Source: Anaerolinea sp. (lineage in GTDB: Bacteria > Chloroflexota > Anaerolineae > JAAEKA01). From it: 6,692 nt of DNA. A model generated the notes under the pieces. It searched no databases. It had not been told where the DNA came from and saw only the letters and a list, made by a program, of their open reading frames with translations. Location: positions 1 through 6,692 of the forward strand of contig JACSRL010000156.1 of NCBI GenBank assembly GCA_014879765.1, in the 5' to 3' direction. The position numbers and the translations under genes were made by a program. This document shows positions 4,972-6,692 of this stretch, one piece after another; within the stretch, counting starts at the first letter, position 1; the number at the start of each line of letters is the position of its first letter.

Positions 4972-6513
4972 ATGAGCCGGCGTCGTTCCCTGCCTGTCAA
5001 CCTCGCGGCGCTGCTTGTGCTGGCCGGGCTGGTGTTGTTGCTGCGCCTCCCCACCCTGCCGCAGTCGGTGATCGACTGGGATGAGAGCGTCTATCTGCTG
5101 ATGGCGCGCAGCATGTTGCAGGGCCACGCGCCCTACACCGTCATCTGGGACCACAAGCCGCCCGGCCTCTACCTGCTCTTTGTCCTGGCGCAGCTTCTCT
5201 TCGGCCAGACCATCCTGGCCATGCGCCTGCTGGCCGTGATGGTGGTCACCGCGACCAGCTTCTTGCTCTGGCTCTATGGCCACGCGGCGCTGGGAAGCCG
5301 GGCCATCGGCGCGTTGGCTGCCCTCTTCTACCTGCTCTTCTCCATGCGAAACGGGGGGCTGGCCAGCAACGCCGAGATCATGTGGGCGCCGTTTACGGTG
5401 GCTGCCTTCTTGCTGTTGCGGGCGCGCACCGGCGCGCCGCTGACCATCCAGCCCGGCCGGCGTCTCACCTTCCTGGCCATCGGCCTGCTGATGGGCGTCG
5501 CCATCCAGATCAAGACGCTGGCCGGCGTGGAGTTGCTGGCGCTGTTGGCGCTGATCGCCGCCGCGCCGTGGCTCAGCCGGCGCCACGGCCAGCCCGCGCC
5601 GGTTAGGCCGGCCATGGCAGCGGCCGGCCTGGTGATGCTGGGCGCGCTGGCGCCGGCACTGCTGGCGGTCGGCGCCTTCATGCGCGCCGGCCACCTGGCT
5701 GAGTATCTCTATGCCAATGTTACGGCCAACCTGATCTATGCCCGCAGCGCGCCGCCGTTGACGCTGGCATCGGTGCTTCAGGCGCTGTGGATCCAGATAG
5801 GCAGCACCTGGCTGCTTTGGATCAGCGCGCTGGCCGCGCTGCCCCTGGCCTGGCTGGTCCGGCGACGCCAGCCGCGGGTGGCCGTGGAGGTGGCCGTGCT
5901 GGGCGTCTGGCTCATGGCCGCCCTGGCCGCGATTCTGCTGGCCGGGCGTCTCTTTCCCCACCACTTCTTGCAGGCGCTGCCGCCGCTCAGCCTGCTGGCC
6001 GCGGCCGTCATCGCCCAGGCCGCGCGGCTGGACAACCCCCGGCCGCGCCGCTGGCAGGCGCTGCTGGTCGCTCTCCTGGTTGTCATCGGCCTGGCGCGTC
6101 CCCTGGTCGGGCCGGCGCGGCAAAGCGTGGCCGAGCTGCAAGCCCTGGCCCGCCGCACCCCGCGTGTGGAGCTGCTGGTCGGTGTAGCGGACTATCTGCG
6201 GCAGCGCATGGCCCCCGACGATTACCTGTACGTGGCCGATGGCCAGCCGATCCTCTACTTTCTGACCGGCGCAGCCATTCCCACCCGCTACGTGCTGCCA
6301 GTTTGGCTGAACAACGACCTGGCCCCCATGGCCGGCATCGATCCGCAGGCCGAGCTGGATCGCATCATGGCCCAGCGGCCGCGCTACGTGGTGCTGGCTG
6401 AAGAGCCGCCGCGCGGCCCGCCCTTCATGGCCCACCTGCAGCGCTACCTCGTCGACGACTACGTGTTGGAGCGCACCATCCAGGGCATCATGCTCTATCG
6501 CCTGAAGTCTTGA
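4972..6513 (+). CDS. GT39/ArnT-like polytopic membrane glycosyltransferase
   Basis: A 513-residue integral-membrane glycosyltransferase of the PMT/ArnT-like (GT39, GT-C fold) type, which transfers sugars from a polyprenyl-phosphate donor on the outer face of the cytoplasmic membrane. The first external loop after the first membrane helix (about 10-25) carries IDWDESVYLLMARSML (34-49), with the acidic D37-E38 pair expected at the catalytic site, then WDHKPPGLYLL (59-69), a hallmark of the family. E135 in ASNAEIMWAP is another conserved-type acidic residue, and RLFPHHFLQALPPL (326-339) matches a usual late loop. About ten or eleven hydrophobic segments extend to roughly residue 380, followed by a soluble tail with YLYVADGQPILYFLTG (418-432 region) of the kind seen in many relatives. 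The length is normal. The acceptor (lipid, protein or glycan) is unknown. GC is very high in this gene (48 of 60 bases in 5641-5700). The ATG is preceded directly by a hairpin. Confidence 0.87.
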   Translation: MSRRRSLPVNLAALLVLAGLVLLLRLPTLPQSVIDWDESVYLLMARSMLQGHAPYTVIWDHKPPGLYLLFVLAQLLFGQTILAMRLLAVMVVTATSFLLWLYGHAALGSRAIGALAALFYLLFSMRNGGLASNAEIMWAPFTVAAFLLLRARTGAPLTIQPGRRLTFLAIGLLMGVAIQIKTLAGVELLALLALIAAAPWLSRRHGQPAPVRPAMAAAGLVMLGALAPALLAVGAFMRAGHLAEYLYANVTANLIYARSAPPLTLASVLQALWIQIGSTWLLWISALAALPLAWLVRRRQPRVAVEVAVLGVWLMAALAAILLAGRLFPHHFLQALPPLSLLAAAVIAQAARLDNPRPRRWQALLVALLVVIGLARPLVGPARQSVAELQALARRTPRVELLVGVADYLRQRMAPDDYLYVADGQPILYFLTGAAIPTRYVLPVWLNNDLAPMAGIDPQAELDRIMAQRPRYVVLAEEPPRGPPFMAHLQRYLVDDYVLERTIQGIMLYRLKS

Positions 6514-6535
6514 CCGGCACGGGCGAGTAGGATAT

Positions 6536-6577
6536 GATGCGTAACGAGTGAAACGTGATGCGTGAAACGTGAAGTGT
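6536..6577 (-). repeat. Degenerate heptamer array of GAAACGT type, inverted relative to 4251-4292
   Basis: Six 7-base units in register: GATGCGT, AACGAGT, GAAACGT, GATGCGT, GAAACGT, GAAGTGT. GAAACGT is a rotation of the reverse complement of TCACGTT, so this array has the same core unit as 4251-4292 in the opposite orientation. It begins 22 bases after the glycosyltransferase stop. The T-rich GTTTTTCTG just beyond (near 6589-6598) is not preceded by a convincing stem. Confidence 0.8.
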
Positions 6578-6621
6578 GTGTTTGCGGGTGTTTTTCTGAG
6601 CATGTTTTGTTCGTCATGCAG

Positions 6622-6692
6622 CCCGTAACCCGTAACCCGTAACTCGTAACCCGTAACCCGTAACTCGTAACCCGTAACCCGTAACTCGTAAC
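6622..6692. repeat. CCCGTAA/CTCGTAA heptamer array with 21-base higher-order period
   Basis: Ten complete 7-base units run without interruption from 6622 to 6691 and the array continues past the window edge. After a first CCCGTAA, the pattern CCCGTAA-CCCGTAA-CTCGTAA repeats three times exactly (6629-6691), so a 21-base triplet unit has itself been amplified. All heptamers in the window share the rotation CGT(A/G)A followed by two variable bases. No gene is visible between 6514 and 6692. Confidence 0.93.

Noticed and set aside
4909..6603. Open frame of 564 codons on the minus strand opposite the glycosyltransferase gene
   Set aside because: It is longer than the real gene, but its product is rich in Q, R, H and G with no recognisable domain, as expected for the complement of GC-rich coding DNA. 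The + strand product has clear GT39-type motifs and membrane helices.
6622..6692. CRISPR array or telomere-like end
   Set aside because: The units are contiguous 7-mers without unique spacers, so it is not a CRISPR array. The resemblance to eukaryotic telomere heptamers is superficial, and the window otherwise holds ordinary bacterial genes.

Overview
The window is high-GC bacterial DNA with tightly packed genes, all on the + strand. The organism cannot be fixed from this alone. High GC, a polytopic GT39-type glycosyltransferase and intergenic heptamer arrays would suit a Chloroflexota (Anaerolineae-like) genome; this is an inference from general style, not a demonstrated assignment.

Region 1 (1-3010) looks like a defence or accessory cassette. 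It starts inside a XamI-family type II restriction endonuclease whose N-terminal part lies before the window. Three bases later comes the partner N6-adenine DNA methyltransferase, and 19 bases after that a self-inhibiting Fic-domain protein (predicted AMP transferase) with its own good Shine-Dalgarno. The spacing suggests one transcript. The restriction gene is clearly lower in GC (265 of the first 480 bases, about 55%) than the genes at the other end of the window.

Region 2 (3011-4103) is an integral-membrane fatty acid desaturase with all three histidine boxes, most likely a housekeeping lipid gene. Its start is set by AAGGAG at 3034-3039, so translation begins at GTG 3048.

Region 3 (4104-4297) is a 194-base intergenic stretch made almost wholly of repeats: a GTAACTGT doublet, two tandem copies of a 52-base unit, and six 7-base units ending 5 bases before the next start codon.

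Region 4 (4298-6513) holds a small class I SAM-dependent methyltransferase and a GT39-like membrane glycosyltransferase, separated by a strong 11-bp inverted repeat and a second short hairpin that touches the glycosyltransferase ATG.

Region 5 (6514-6692) is repeat-rich intergenic DNA. A GAAACGT-type heptamer array is the reverse complement of the array at 4251-4292, so the two arrays bracket the methyltransferase and glycosyltransferase genes in opposite orientation. A second array of CCCGTAA/CTCGTAA heptamers has a regular 21-base higher-order period and runs off the window end.

The protein families are all recognisable. The least explained material is the heptamer and 52-base repeat DNA, and the link of a Fic protein to a XamI-type restriction-modification pair.
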